From the NCBI GenBank assembly GCA_030430125.1, contig JAUIGA010000048.1:1-12667 (forward strand): a stretch of 12,667 nucleotides of DNA, written 5' to 3'. This document shows, in pieces, positions 6,901 to 12,667 of the stretch. The notes below the pieces were generated by a model. That model made no database searches and was not told the origin of the DNA. It worked only from the letters and a program-made list of their open reading frames with translations. The translations under genes and the position numbers were made by a program. Position 1 is the stretch's first letter; the number at the start of each line of letters is the position of its first letter. Source of the DNA: Chloroflexia bacterium. GTDB taxonomy: Bacteria > Chloroflexota > Chloroflexia > Thermomicrobiales > UBA6265.

Positions 6901-7668
6901 ATGTCGGTGTTGCAGGTGTACGAGGAATCCAAGGAAATCGGGGCAGGCGTGGCACAGTCGTTGATGCTGGATATGGGATTGTCGAAGACGGAGAAATATG
7001 CCAGCCGCGACAGCGGTGACACGGTCGAGATCGTGGAGCGACCCGGCGGCGGGTTCTCGGTGGTGATGATCGATGGCCAGGGAAGCGGCAAGGCGGCGAA
7101 GACGCTGAGCCTGCTGTTGTCGAGCAAGGCGGTCAGCCTGATCAAGGAGGGCGTGCGCGATGGTGCGGTGGCGCGGGCGACCCATGACCACCTGTTCATG
7201 TACCGGCATGGCCAGGTGTCCGCAACACTCGATTTGTTATCGGTCGATATGAAGACCCGATCCGTGGTCGTGACCAGAAATGCCGAGTCGCCGATGATCG
7301 TCGGCGACGACGGGGCGTTTCGGACGCTGGATGTCACATCCGGCCCGATCGGCCGGTACCACTTCACCAAGCCGGATATCCGGGAGTTGCCGATGAGACC
7401 GGGGCTCGTGATTGTGCTGTTCACCGACGGCATTCCGCACTCAGGGAGGCGGGCCAACCTGCCACCATTCGACTACCTGGCATTGGCGCACGATGCGATC
7501 GATTGCAATACACCGGCCCAGGTGATCGCCGACCGGTTCCTGGACCACGCCATCGAGCGGGATCAAGGGCGGCCCGGCGATGATATGGCGGTGGTGACGC
7601 TTCGCATCGCCGCGCATGACCAGCAGCGACTGGTGCGGCGCATGCAGGCGCAGTTCCCGATGCCGTAG
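6901..7668 (+). CDS. SpoIIE-type PP2C (PPM) serine phosphatase, stand-alone
   Basis: A 255-residue single-domain protein of the SpoIIE/RsbU/RsbX branch of the PPM phosphatases. Such enzymes usually dephosphorylate Ser/Thr on anti-sigma antagonists, using two metal ions. Metal-binding signatures are seen at DGQGSGKAA (Asp58), FTDGIPHSG (Asp176) and GRPGDDMAVVTLR (Asp227, Asp228). There is no sensor, receiver, HAMP or membrane part, and no anti-sigma or STAS gene next to it, so the target is unknown. The layout is closer to RsbX than RsbU. The start ATG has GTGGGATC directly upstream, a poor SD. A P-loop gene follows after 44 bp on the same strand. Confidence 0.85.
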   Translation: MSVLQVYEESKEIGAGVAQSLMLDMGLSKTEKYASRDSGDTVEIVERPGGGFSVVMIDGQGSGKAAKTLSLLLSSKAVSLIKEGVRDGAVARATHDHLFMYRHGQVSATLDLLSVDMKTRSVVVTRNAESPMIVGDDGAFRTLDVTSGPIGRYHFTKPDIRELPMRPGLVIVLFTDGIPHSGRRANLPPFDYLALAHDAIDCNTPAQVIADRFLDHAIERDQGRPGDDMAVVTLRIAAHDQQRLVRRMQAQFPMP

Positions 7669-7703
7669 GCTCGGTCGTAACTCGGGGTATGGCTCGCGGC
7701 ACG

Positions 7704-7709
7704 AGGAGG
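7704..7709 (+). promoter_or_regulatory. Shine-Dalgarno AGGAGG that sets the P-loop gene start
   Basis: AGGAGG lies 3 nt before ATG 7713 and 6 nt before the next codon, GTG 7716. Its presence argues against the earlier in-frame ATG at 7689, which has no comparable site. The spacing slightly favours the GTG. Confidence 0.55.
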
Positions 7710-7712
7710 TCG

Positions 7713-8090
7713 ATGGTGGAAGCGCCAGCTGCGCGGGTCGATTCCAGGCGGATCGTCATCATCGGCCCGTGCGCGTCGGGCAAGACCACCCTCGCGGTTG
7801 AGCTACGCATTGCCGGGTTCGATGCGCGGGTATGCGGGCAGGAGCACAGCGACATCGCCGATCTCTGGCGGCATCTCGATCCCGACGTGCTGATTGGCCT
7901 GCACGTCGATCTGGACACCCTGCGCGGGCGTCGATCAAGCAACTGGCCTGCCTCGATCTATGCCCGGCAAATCGAGCGCCTGCGTGATGGATTCCGGCAC
8001 GCAGACCTCGTGGTCGACACGAGGGCATACGACGCGCGCGAAGTGGCGGCACGGGTGACAGGCTGGCTGCGGAGGACGCTGCCAACGTAG
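7713..8090 (+). CDS. Small P-loop NTPase/kinase-like protein, function unknown
   Basis: A 125-residue protein with a clear Walker A motif, GPCASGKTT (18-26; Lys24), after a beta strand (RIVIIG). This is the layout of small nucleotide or shikimate kinase-like P-loop proteins. Further segments that look constrained are QEHS (43-46), LW (51-52), DPDVLIGLHVD (57-67, possible Walker B strand), an RGRR basic patch (71-74), NWPASIY (78-84) and a final strand LVVDT (99-103). From memory, similar GPCASGKS/QEHS proteins occur in other Chloroflexota as hypotheticals. The start is ambiguous: ATG 7713 (used), GTG 7716, or ATG 7689. It probably shares a transcript with the upstream phosphatase gene. The substrate is unknown. 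Confidence 0.7.
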   Translation: MVEAPAARVDSRRIVIIGPCASGKTTLAVELRIAGFDARVCGQEHSDIADLWRHLDPDVLIGLHVDLDTLRGRRSSNWPASIYARQIERLRDGFRHADLVVDTRAYDAREVAARVTGWLRRTLPT

Positions 8091-8151
8091 AAGCGGTGCC
8101 AGCCAGCGGAAATCCTCCGAAATCGTCTGGTACGGAATCTGGGCAATCCAT

Positions 8152-8185
8152 CGCCCATCCCAGGCAGTGATATGGGCGGTTCTTT
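8152..8185 (+). terminator. Possible terminator of the phosphatase/P-loop operon
   Basis: CGCCCAT (8152-8158) pairs with ATGGGCG (8172-8178) around a 13-nt loop and is followed by GTTCTTTC. A longer T-run (TTTTTT) lies further on, at about 8192-8197. The stem is short and the loop large, so strength is doubtful. The place, 62 bp after the last plus-strand stop codon, fits. Confidence 0.35.
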
Positions 8186-8201
8186 CGCGGTGTTTTTTCT
8201 G

Positions 8202-8229
8202 GGTGGTCATGCCGCAAGACGGCACCACC
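8202..8229. repeat. Bulged hairpin
   Basis: GGTGGT (8202-8207) pairs with ACCACC (8224-8229), and GCCG (8211-8214) pairs with CGGC (8220-8223). A 3-nt bulge (CAT) and the loop CAAGA complete it. On the plus strand it follows a T-run rather than preceding one, so it is not a terminator in either direction. Confidence 0.5.
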
Positions 8230-8236
8230 GCGCATG

Positions 8237-8286
8237 AAATGCCAGCGCGAGCCGCCACAGGGGCGGCACTACGCGCGCTGGCGTTT
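8237..8286. repeat. Two-part inverted repeat (13-bp outer arm, 6-bp inner arm)
   Basis: The outer arms at 8237-8249 and 8274-8286 pair over 13 positions with one G-T wobble. The inner arms GCCGCC (8251-8256) and GGCGGC (8262-8267) pair within them around ACAGG. This is a stable cruciform or hairpin of 50 bp, of the kind seen in dispersed palindromic elements. No coding potential is evident. Confidence 0.65.
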
Positions 8287-8396
8287 GTTAGCAGCTTGTC
8301 GAAGGGCTCAGCACAGGCACGCTTGGCCGAGCGAGGATGGGGACACGGTGCCCTCCCGTACTTGAGCGCTCTCGATGTGTTCATCCGGATCTTGTA

Positions 8397-9059
8397 TCAG
8401 TTCAGCGACAGCTTGCGGCCGGGGAAATCGATAGCGTTGCCGATCATGCCGGTGTGCTTCAACACGGCGTGCTCGCGTCGCAGGTACCGATCGAGGACGG
8501 CGAGGCGATCGTCGATCGCGCGGGCTTCCAGCAGCGCCTGGCGTTCCCCGGCGTGGAGCGTCAGCGTCTCGCCGATCACCCAGGAGCCGCGCGACGGGTT
8601 GTTGGTGGTCTCCAGGCGCGGCAGGGCCTCGCCGATGAGGCGCTCGATGAGCGCCAGGTATCCCGTGAATCGGGCCTGCAGGGCGGCGTATGACAAGGCG
8701 ACCTGGTCGCCATCGTCGATGATGTCTGCCAGCGGTTCGACCTCGCCGATCGCATATCCGTTCGACCAGTCGATACCGCCGATATGCACGCGGAAGGTGC
8801 CTGACACCACGATATCGGATCGGCCGTCGGGACGTGGGCTGATTCCCGACACGTGGCAGGCGGTTCCGACCCGCGACGGCGCGAGCTCGATTCCCCCCTG
8901 CTCTCCGCCTGGCGAGAGGGCAACGACAAATGCCGGGTCGTTGTGCCGCGTGTCGCTCAGCATGCGCCGGTACCGCTCCTCGAAAATGTGGAGCGGGAGC
9001 AACCCATTGGGGAACAGCACGGTGCCGAGCGGGAAAATCGGGAGATGAGACTCGGTCAT
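8397..9059 (-). CDS. Stand-alone LON N-terminal (substrate-binding) domain protein
   Basis: A 220-residue protein made only of the Lon protease N-terminal domain (LON/PUA-like). It opens with PIFPLGTVLFPNGLLPLHIF (7-26) and EERYRRML (27-34), diagnostic for the family. No AAA+ or protease part is present, so it is not a Lon protease. Bacterial single-domain homologues have no settled role; peptide or protein binding is the common guess. The C-terminal helical part (about 115-205) is the usual second half of the domain. The start ATG (9057-9059) is set by homology. No Shine-Dalgarno is visible upstream, where the minus strand is pyrimidine-rich. It is divergent from the GNAT gene. Confidence 0.88.
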   Translation of the reverse strand: MTESHLPIFPLGTVLFPNGLLPLHIFEERYRRMLSDTRHNDPAFVVALSPGGEQGGIELAPSRVGTACHVSGISPRPDGRSDIVVSGTFRVHIGGIDWSNGYAIGEVEPLADIIDDGDQVALSYAALQARFTGYLALIERLIGEALPRLETTNNPSRGSWVIGETLTLHAGERQALLEARAIDDRLAVLDRYLRREHAVLKHTGMIGNAIDFPGRKLSLN

Positions 9060-9102
9060 GGGTGGAATCCGGGAGGAAGGTCGGAGCAGTCCGATGGGGC
9101 AA

Positions 9103-9108
9103 AGTATA
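9103..9108 (-). promoter_or_regulatory. Candidate -10 box for the LON-domain gene (TATACT)
   Basis: Read on the minus strand, TATACT lies about 44 nt before the LON-domain ATG. It is one base from the TATAAT consensus. No TTGACA-like -35 is seen at 16-18 bp. It stands back to back with a plus-strand TATCAT at 9174-9179. Confidence 0.35.
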
Positions 9109-9173
9109 CGCCGTTGTTGGCGGTGGCCCGATTTCCGGGGAGATGCGCGCACGACCGCAGGCCCAACGGGCGG

Positions 9174-9179
9174 TATCAT
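9174..9179 (+). promoter_or_regulatory. Candidate -10 box for the GNAT-aroC operon (TATCAT)
   Basis: TATCAT in GGTATCATTC lies about 80 nt before the GNAT start codon. It has the same GGTA context as the candidate -10 box before recO. No good -35 is visible. It would drive the GNAT gene and, through the overlap, aroC. Confidence 0.3.
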
Positions 9180-9244
9180 TCTTTGTGATCGGGGATGCGA
9201 CACAGTCCGCGAGGATGCGTGATGAACCCAGGCCAGGGGCAGGC

Positions 9245-9251
9245 AAGGAGG
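9245..9251 (+). promoter_or_regulatory. Strong Shine-Dalgarno AAGGAGG for the GNAT gene
   Basis: AAGGAGG sits 8 nt before ATG 9260. It decides the start against several in-frame upstream candidates, which would add residues overlapping the opposite-strand gene. Confidence 0.75.
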
Positions 9252-9259
9252 TGCCGGAG

Positions 9260-10174
9260 ATGGCGACGCCAGATGGCGATCCACGAGCGGTGAGCTCCGT
9301 GGCTCCGCTGACGTTGGCGGACGTACCACGCTTGCATTCGGCCGGCAATCCGCGGTTCAACGAGTCCGACATCATGACGGCGGTTATGCACTCGCCGGGC
9401 GCATTCTGGGTGCCGGACACTGGCGAGTTCATCGTTGTGACCCCGTGGCGGCACCGGGACGAGATTCTCAATGTGCAGATCCTGTGGTCGTTTCGCCACG
9501 ACGGCGCGTTGCTCGACGCGGCCGCCGAGTCGGCAGCCGATGCCGGAGCCGCGGCGCTGATCATGCTGGAAACCGGTGAGCGGCGGCGTCCTGCGTTCTA
9601 TCACCGCCACGGGTTCAGTCGCATCGAGCTCATTCGCACCTACGAGCATCTGGAGCCGCGCGTGTTGGCGCGCGGTCACGAACGCGGGGTCCAGGAGTTC
9701 CTGCAGGTGCATCCCGACGACTCGACCCTGCATGAGCTGGTCGAGCATCTCGATCACGACGCGTTCCCATGGTTCTGGTGGAATTCGGCGTCCGAGTTTC
9801 GACACTATCTGCGATATCCCGGCGTGGAGCTTTGGGCCGGGGTCCAGCAGAACCGGCTTGTGTCGTACTTTGGGTTCACTGCGTATCACCACTGGGCGCA
9901 CCTCGATCGCATCGCGGTCGCCCCGGGCGACCAGGGAGCGGGGCTGGGACGGTCGGCGCTTTCCTTCGCCGCAGCGCGGATGCTGCGTCACGGCGCGCGG
10001 CGGATCGGGCTGAGCACGCAGGGGAGCAATCGTGTGTCGCGGCGTCTGTACGAATCGATGGGATTTCGGCACACGCGACAGGCGGACTATGATGTGTTCG
10101 GTATTGTCCTGGACGAAGGGCGGGTGTTCGCACCTGCCGGAACGACATCGGAACTGGATCGAGGCAGACGCTGA
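9260..10174 (+). CDS. Tandem GNAT-fold N-acetyltransferase
   Basis: A 304-residue protein that reads as two GNAT domains. The C-terminal one (about 145-295) has the acetyl-CoA motif A, DRIAVAPGDQGAGLGRS (216-232, core Q225-GAGLG). Motif B follows: STQGSNRVSRRLYESMGF (252-269). The N-terminal half (about 14-132) ends in a GNAT-like FYHRHGF (113-119) but lacks a clear Q/RxxGxG loop, so it is likely a degenerate, structural or substrate-binding copy. The acceptor substrate is unknown. The start ATG has an ideal SD. The stop TGA (10172-10174) overlaps the aroC ATG as TGATG, so the two are translationally coupled. That does not by itself show a role in aromatic biosynthesis. Confidence 0.85.
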   Translation: MATPDGDPRAVSSVAPLTLADVPRLHSAGNPRFNESDIMTAVMHSPGAFWVPDTGEFIVVTPWRHRDEILNVQILWSFRHDGALLDAAAESAADAGAAALIMLETGERRRPAFYHRHGFSRIELIRTYEHLEPRVLARGHERGVQEFLQVHPDDSTLHELVEHLDHDAFPWFWWNSASEFRHYLRYPGVELWAGVQQNRLVSYFGFTAYHHWAHLDRIAVAPGDQGAGLGRSALSFAAARMLRHGARRIGLSTQGSNRVSRRLYESMGFRHTRQADYDVFGIVLDEGRVFAPAGTTSELDRGRR

Positions 10175-11247
10175 TGGGTAGCAGATTCGGCACGATTTTC
10201 TCATTGACGACCTGGGGCGAGTCGCACGGACCCGCGCTCGGTGTCGTGGTCGAGGGGTGCCCGGCCGGCATCCCGCTCACCGTCGAGGATGTCCAGCACG
10301 AGCTGGACCGCCGCCGGGTAGGGCAAAGCAAGGTCACGACGCCACGTGGCGAGAAGGACCGGGCCGAAATTCTCTCTGGAGTGTTCGAGGGTGTGACGAC
10401 CGGCGCGCCGATTTCGTTGATCACCTACAACGCGGATGCGGATTCCTCGAAGTACGACAACCTGCGCCACCTGTTCCGCCCGGGTCACGGCGACTACACC
10501 TACCACATGAAGTACGGGCATCGCGATCACCGCGGCGGTGGGCGTTCGTCTGCGCGGGAGACATGGGGGCGTGTCGCCGCGGGCGCGATCGCGCGGAAGA
10601 TCCTCGCCCATGCCGGTGCTCGAGTCTATGGATTTACGCGCGAGATCGGCGGGATCGAGATGGAGACGTTCGATGAGTCCGTGATCGAGCGCAATATCGT
10701 GCGATGTCCCGACCCGGTCGCGGCGGAACGCATGATCTCCGCGATCATGAAGGTCAAGGAAGAGAAGAACAGCCTGGGCGGTATCGTCGAAGCGCGCGCC
10801 GTCGGCGTGCCCGTGGGGCTAGGCGAACCGACGTTCGAGAAGCTCGATGCGCTGATTGGGCAGGCGATGCTGAGCATACCCGCCACGAAGGGGGTCGAGG
10901 TTGGGCGCGGCTTTGCACAGTCACGCCTGACGGGCAGAGAATCGAACGATCCGTTCGAAATCCGGGACGGCAGGGTGCGGACGACCAGCAATAATGCTGG
11001 AGGCACGTTGGCGGGCATCTCCACGGGCGAGGAGATCGTCGTGCGGGTGGCGATCAAACCAACATCGTCCATCGAGCAGGACCAATCGACAATCACCACC
11101 GATCTTGAGCCCACCACCGTCAAGGTCGAGGGTCGGCACGATCCGTCGGTCGTGCCGCGCGCTGTGCCGGTGGTGGAGGCGATGCTTGCAAATGTCCTTG
11201 CCGATCTCTACCTGCGCAATCGGGCGTCACGAATCGACTGGGACTGA
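10174..11247 (+). CDS. aroC: Chorismate synthase
   Basis: A 357-residue enzyme converting 5-enolpyruvylshikimate-3-phosphate to chorismate with reduced FMN, the last step of the shikimate pathway in the cytoplasm. All three family signatures are seen. GESHG (15-19) carries the conserved His18. GHRDHRGGGRSSARET (115-130) carries His116. RHDPSVVPRAVPVVEAM (321-337) lies near the end. Other family text includes TPRGEKDRAEILSGVFEG (56-73), TTGAPI (75-80) and SNNAGG (272-277). Length is usual for the full-length enzyme. It starts inside the stop of the GNAT gene (1-nt overlap). No other aro genes are in the window. Confidence 0.98.
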   Translation: MGSRFGTIFSLTTWGESHGPALGVVVEGCPAGIPLTVEDVQHELDRRRVGQSKVTTPRGEKDRAEILSGVFEGVTTGAPISLITYNADADSSKYDNLRHLFRPGHGDYTYHMKYGHRDHRGGGRSSARETWGRVAAGAIARKILAHAGARVYGFTREIGGIEMETFDESVIERNIVRCPDPVAAERMISAIMKVKEEKNSLGGIVEARAVGVPVGLGEPTFEKLDALIGQAMLSIPATKGVEVGRGFAQSRLTGRESNDPFEIRDGRVRTTSNNAGGTLAGISTGEEIVVRVAIKPTSSIEQDQSTITTDLEPTTVKVEGRHDPSVVPRAVPVVEAMLANVLADLYLRNRASRIDWD

Positions 11248-11281
11248 CATCAGGGGAATCAGGTTCGTTTCCTGCGACGCG

Positions 11282-11300
11282 AATTGGTACAGTACCAATT
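11282..11300. promoter_or_regulatory. Perfect 19-bp palindrome, candidate operator
   Basis: AATTGGTAC (11282-11290), a central A, and GTACCAATT (11292-11300) form a perfect 9-1-9 inverted repeat. It lies 35 bp after the aroC stop and 54 bp before the Asp-box protein ATG. It overlaps TACAGT (11288-11293), a possible -10 box, so a bound repressor could block a promoter there. The ATTGGT/ACCAAT half-sites recall operators of FadR-type GntR regulators such as PdhR, but the spacing differs. No regulator gene is in the window. There is no T-run directly after it that would make it a terminator. Confidence 0.55.
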
Positions 11301-11341
11301 TTGTCCGCAATACCGATCGGCGGATACACTGCCGCGATCTC

Positions 11342-11347
11342 AGGAGG
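11342..11347 (+). promoter_or_regulatory. Shine-Dalgarno AGGAGG for the Asp-box protein gene
   Basis: AGGAGG lies 7 nt before ATG 11355. It fixes the start there rather than at the upstream in-frame TTG at 11301. Confidence 0.75.
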
Positions 11348-11354
11348 AATCCCG

Positions 11355-12428
11355 ATGATCATTCTTGTTCTCATCCTGATGGTATTCGGATGGTTCGCTT
11401 CCGCAACCGTGGAATCGACCGCCAGCGTCGAGCATTCCGTTGCGCATGCCGTGACGGCGAATGAGGCCCTCGCCCCGTTCGAGGTCGACGACCGTCCGGT
11501 GGACGGATTCGCCGTCGATTCGGTGAGCGGCGAGGCGGCCTACGCCATCGCTGGCGAGTCGATCTACCGGAGTGCCAATGGAGGATGGCTGGAAACCGGT
11601 ACCACGCCGGGGCTTCCCGAATTGGTCGTTGATTCCAGAATGCCGAATCGGCTCTGGGCGGGCGGCGAGCTGGATTGCTACCGCGGAGAAGCGGAGCCAT
11701 GGTCGTTGATGCGGTCGGACGACGCCGGGGCTACGTGGAGCGATACCGGTGCCGGCACCCTGGCACCGCTCGCATCATGGGAACCTGGCGGTATTGTGAT
11801 TGCGCACGACTGTGCCGGTTTGCAGGTGTCCGGCGACAGCGGTGCGACCTGGGCGATGCCGGACGGCCTGCCTCTCGGTTCCCAGGTCACGTCGTTCGCG
11901 GTGCTGAGCGTGCCCGAATCGGCGGAAGGGTTGGTGATCCTGATCGGGGTGACTGGCGAGGGCGGCACGAGCGAGCTCTACCGGGTCGACCTGTCTGGCC
12001 CGGAACCTGACGCTTCGGCGCCGCTCCTGACGTACTACGCGATTGCACCGATCGGTGTCGATGCCGAGGGCGCAGTGTACATCGGCGCTCCGCAGGGTGT
12101 TCTGCACAGCGACGATCGCGGCGAGACTTGGACGTTGATCCGTGATGGGTTGGAATCAACGACGCTGGATGCAGATCCGGTCGAGGAATTTCCTGTGGAT
12201 CTCGAGCCGGGCACCTTCGGGCTCACAGCGATGGCGACGCCGGGCGATGCCGTTGTCGTCGCCGGGGTCGACGGGGTGTATCTCCTCAACAGCGACAACG
12301 GTACGTGGAACCTGATGGCGAGTACCGACGTGGAGGTTCGAGGGATGGCAGTCAACCCGAACGCGGACGAACTGCTACTGCTTGGTGACGATGGCGGCGT
12401 ATGGCGTCTGTCCATGGGGTCGAATTGA
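11355..12428 (+). CDS. Exported Asp-box (BNR-repeat) beta-propeller protein
   Basis: A 357-residue protein with a hydrophobic N terminus (about 1-18, MIILVLILMVFGWFASA), acting as a signal peptide or membrane anchor. An A-S-A stretch could be a cleavage site; no lipobox Cys is seen, and the N terminus lacks the usual Lys/Arg. Asp-box motifs (SxDxGxTW) are at 121-128 (SDDAGATW), 159-166 (SGDSGATW) and 252-259 (SDDRGETW). Degenerate copies are SANGGW (73-78) and SDNGTW (313-318). The spacing suggests a sialidase- or Ycf48-like propeller. No sialidase catalytic set was recognised, so enzyme activity should not be assumed. Two cysteines (109 and 153) could form a disulfide. A possible operator lies just upstream. 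Confidence 0.8.
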   Translation: MIILVLILMVFGWFASATVESTASVEHSVAHAVTANEALAPFEVDDRPVDGFAVDSVSGEAAYAIAGESIYRSANGGWLETGTTPGLPELVVDSRMPNRLWAGGELDCYRGEAEPWSLMRSDDAGATWSDTGAGTLAPLASWEPGGIVIAHDCAGLQVSGDSGATWAMPDGLPLGSQVTSFAVLSVPESAEGLVILIGVTGEGGTSELYRVDLSGPEPDASAPLLTYYAIAPIGVDAEGAVYIGAPQGVLHSDDRGETWTLIRDGLESTTLDADPVEEFPVDLEPGTFGLTAMATPGDAVVVAGVDGVYLLNSDNGTWNLMASTDVEVRGMAVNPNADELLLLGDDGGVWRLSMGSN

Positions 12429-12457
12429 CCGCAAATCTCGACGTGGATACACGTGAA

Positions 12458-12484
12458 CCGGCGCGGATGTCAACCGTCCGCCGG
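12458..12484. other. GC-rich hairpin between the Asp-box gene and the next gene
   Basis: CCGGCG-CG-GA (12458-12467) pairs with TCCGCCGG (12477-12484), with a 2-nt bulge and a 9-nt loop. No T-run follows. A smaller repeat, ACGTG-GATA-CACGT (12441-12454), lies just before it. The hairpin could attenuate read-through into the next gene or simply be spacer. Confidence 0.4.
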
Positions 12485-12504
12485 CGAATACACACGGGAG
12501 ACAC

Positions 12505-12667
12505 ATGAACATTCTGACGGGTTCCCTTGATTCCGCACGCGTGGACGTGATCGCGGTTGCCGTGGCAGGTGAGACAGGTCTCGAATCGTTCCTGTCTTCG
12601 GAGATTGCCGAGTCGATCGATGCGACTGGCCTGAAGCGATACGCCGGCGACCGGTTGTTCTCTGGCG
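12505..12667 (+). CDS. N-terminal part of a protein, possibly M17 leucyl aminopeptidase (PepA-like)
   Basis: The open frame starts at ATG 12505, with GGGAG 4 nt upstream, and runs off the window end after 54 codons. The translation begins MNILTGSLDSARVDVIAV and continues with an acidic helical stretch. It then has GLKRYAGDRLFSG at the edge. The pattern of a beta strand (DVIAVAV) after a short N terminus, then a helix and an F/Y-G-hydrophobic strand, resembles the N-terminal macro-like domain of M17 leucyl aminopeptidases. The catalytic C-terminal domain lies outside the window, so the call is tentative. The existence of the gene is well supported by its start and codon use. Confidence 0.5.
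   Translation, partial: MNILTGSLDSARVDVIAVAVAGETGLESFLSSEIAESIDATGLKRYAGDRLFSG

Larger units (their letters stand above)
8091..8396. other. 306-bp structured intergenic region
   Basis: This gap separates the P-loop gene (plus) from the LON-domain gene (minus), whose 3' ends face each other. I see no convincing gene. It holds a terminator-like element (8152-8185), a hairpin (8202-8229), a larger two-part hairpin (8237-8286), and the stretch 8292-8315 around GGGCTCAGCACAGGC. Reversed, that stretch resembles GCCTGTGC-GAGC at about 49-64 in the first gap of the window. The density of palindromes suggests dispersed repeats plus bidirectional termination. Confidence 0.6.

Noticed and set aside
6816..7457. 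N-terminal extension of the HAD gene to 7457
   Set aside because: It is antisense to the SpoIIE-type phosphatase, and HAD motif I sits at the N terminus of the short form.
8202..8229. Intrinsic terminator at the GGTGGT/ACCACC hairpin
   Set aside because: The T-run precedes the stem on the plus strand and becomes an A-run after it on the minus strand, so it fits neither direction.
8167..9048. 293-residue plus-strand ORF opposite the LON-domain gene
   Set aside because: No recognisable domain, Ser/Arg/Pro-rich, and antisense to a well-supported gene.
8930..9259. 110-residue extension of the GNAT gene
   Set aside because: It overlaps the opposite-strand LON gene and its promoter region. An ideal Shine-Dalgarno marks ATG 9260.
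9176..10204. 342-residue minus-strand ORF opposite the GNAT gene
   Set aside because: Shadow frame with no domain; the plus-strand GNAT motifs are clear.
11301..11354. TTG start of the Asp-box protein at 11301
   Set aside because: It begins at the edge of the palindrome with no ribosome site. AGGAGG supports ATG 11355.
1..12667. CRISPR, transposase, phage or defence system
   Set aside because: No direct-repeat array, transposase motifs or defence domains were found on either strand. All long real ORFs are accounted for by housekeeping or accessory metabolic families.

Overview
The window is a GC-rich bacterial chromosomal segment packed with short operons on both strands. It carries System II (Ccs/Res) cytochrome c maturation, SD-led genes with GTG starts, and a small GPCASGKT-type P-loop protein. 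Together these fit a Chloroflexota bacterium, perhaps near Thermomicrobia, but that is an inference from gene style and not a phylogenetic result. No rRNA, tRNA, CRISPR array, phage, transposase or defence gene was recognised.

Region 1 (1-4147) is a minus-strand operon in the transcription order ccdA, resB (ccs1), ccsA, tlpA/resA. It encodes an electron carrier across the membrane, the two heme-handling and ligation membrane proteins, and a membrane-tethered thioredoxin that reduces apocytochrome cysteines. It ends in a weak terminator-like hairpin and a stronger inverted repeat at the window edge. A perfect 10-bp hairpin lies between ccsA and tlpA.

Region 2 (4148-6815): recO (DNA repair) runs on the plus strand, divergent from ccdA. 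It converges with trmD (tRNA m1G37 methyltransferase), which is coupled by an ATGA overlap to an upstream HAD-family hydrolase gene with an altered motif I.

Region 3 (6816-8396): divergent from the HAD gene are a stand-alone SpoIIE/PP2C-type phosphatase and a 125-residue P-loop protein. A 306-bp gap rich in inverted repeats follows.

Region 4 (8397-12667): a stand-alone LON N-terminal-domain protein (minus strand) is divergent from a tandem-GNAT acetyltransferase gene whose stop overlaps the start of aroC (chorismate synthase). Downstream, a perfect 19-bp palindrome precedes a gene for an exported Asp-box (BNR) beta-propeller protein. The window closes with the first 54 codons of a gene that resembles the N-terminal domain of M17 leucyl aminopeptidase.

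Most of the window is housekeeping sequence. I see no clear new multi-gene system. The points most worth a second look are the palindromic operator at 11282-11300, the P-loop protein with its conserved-looking QEHS segment next to a lone PP2C phosphatase, the tandem GNAT coupled to aroC, the structured intergenic repeats, and the motif-I variant HAD coupled to trmD.
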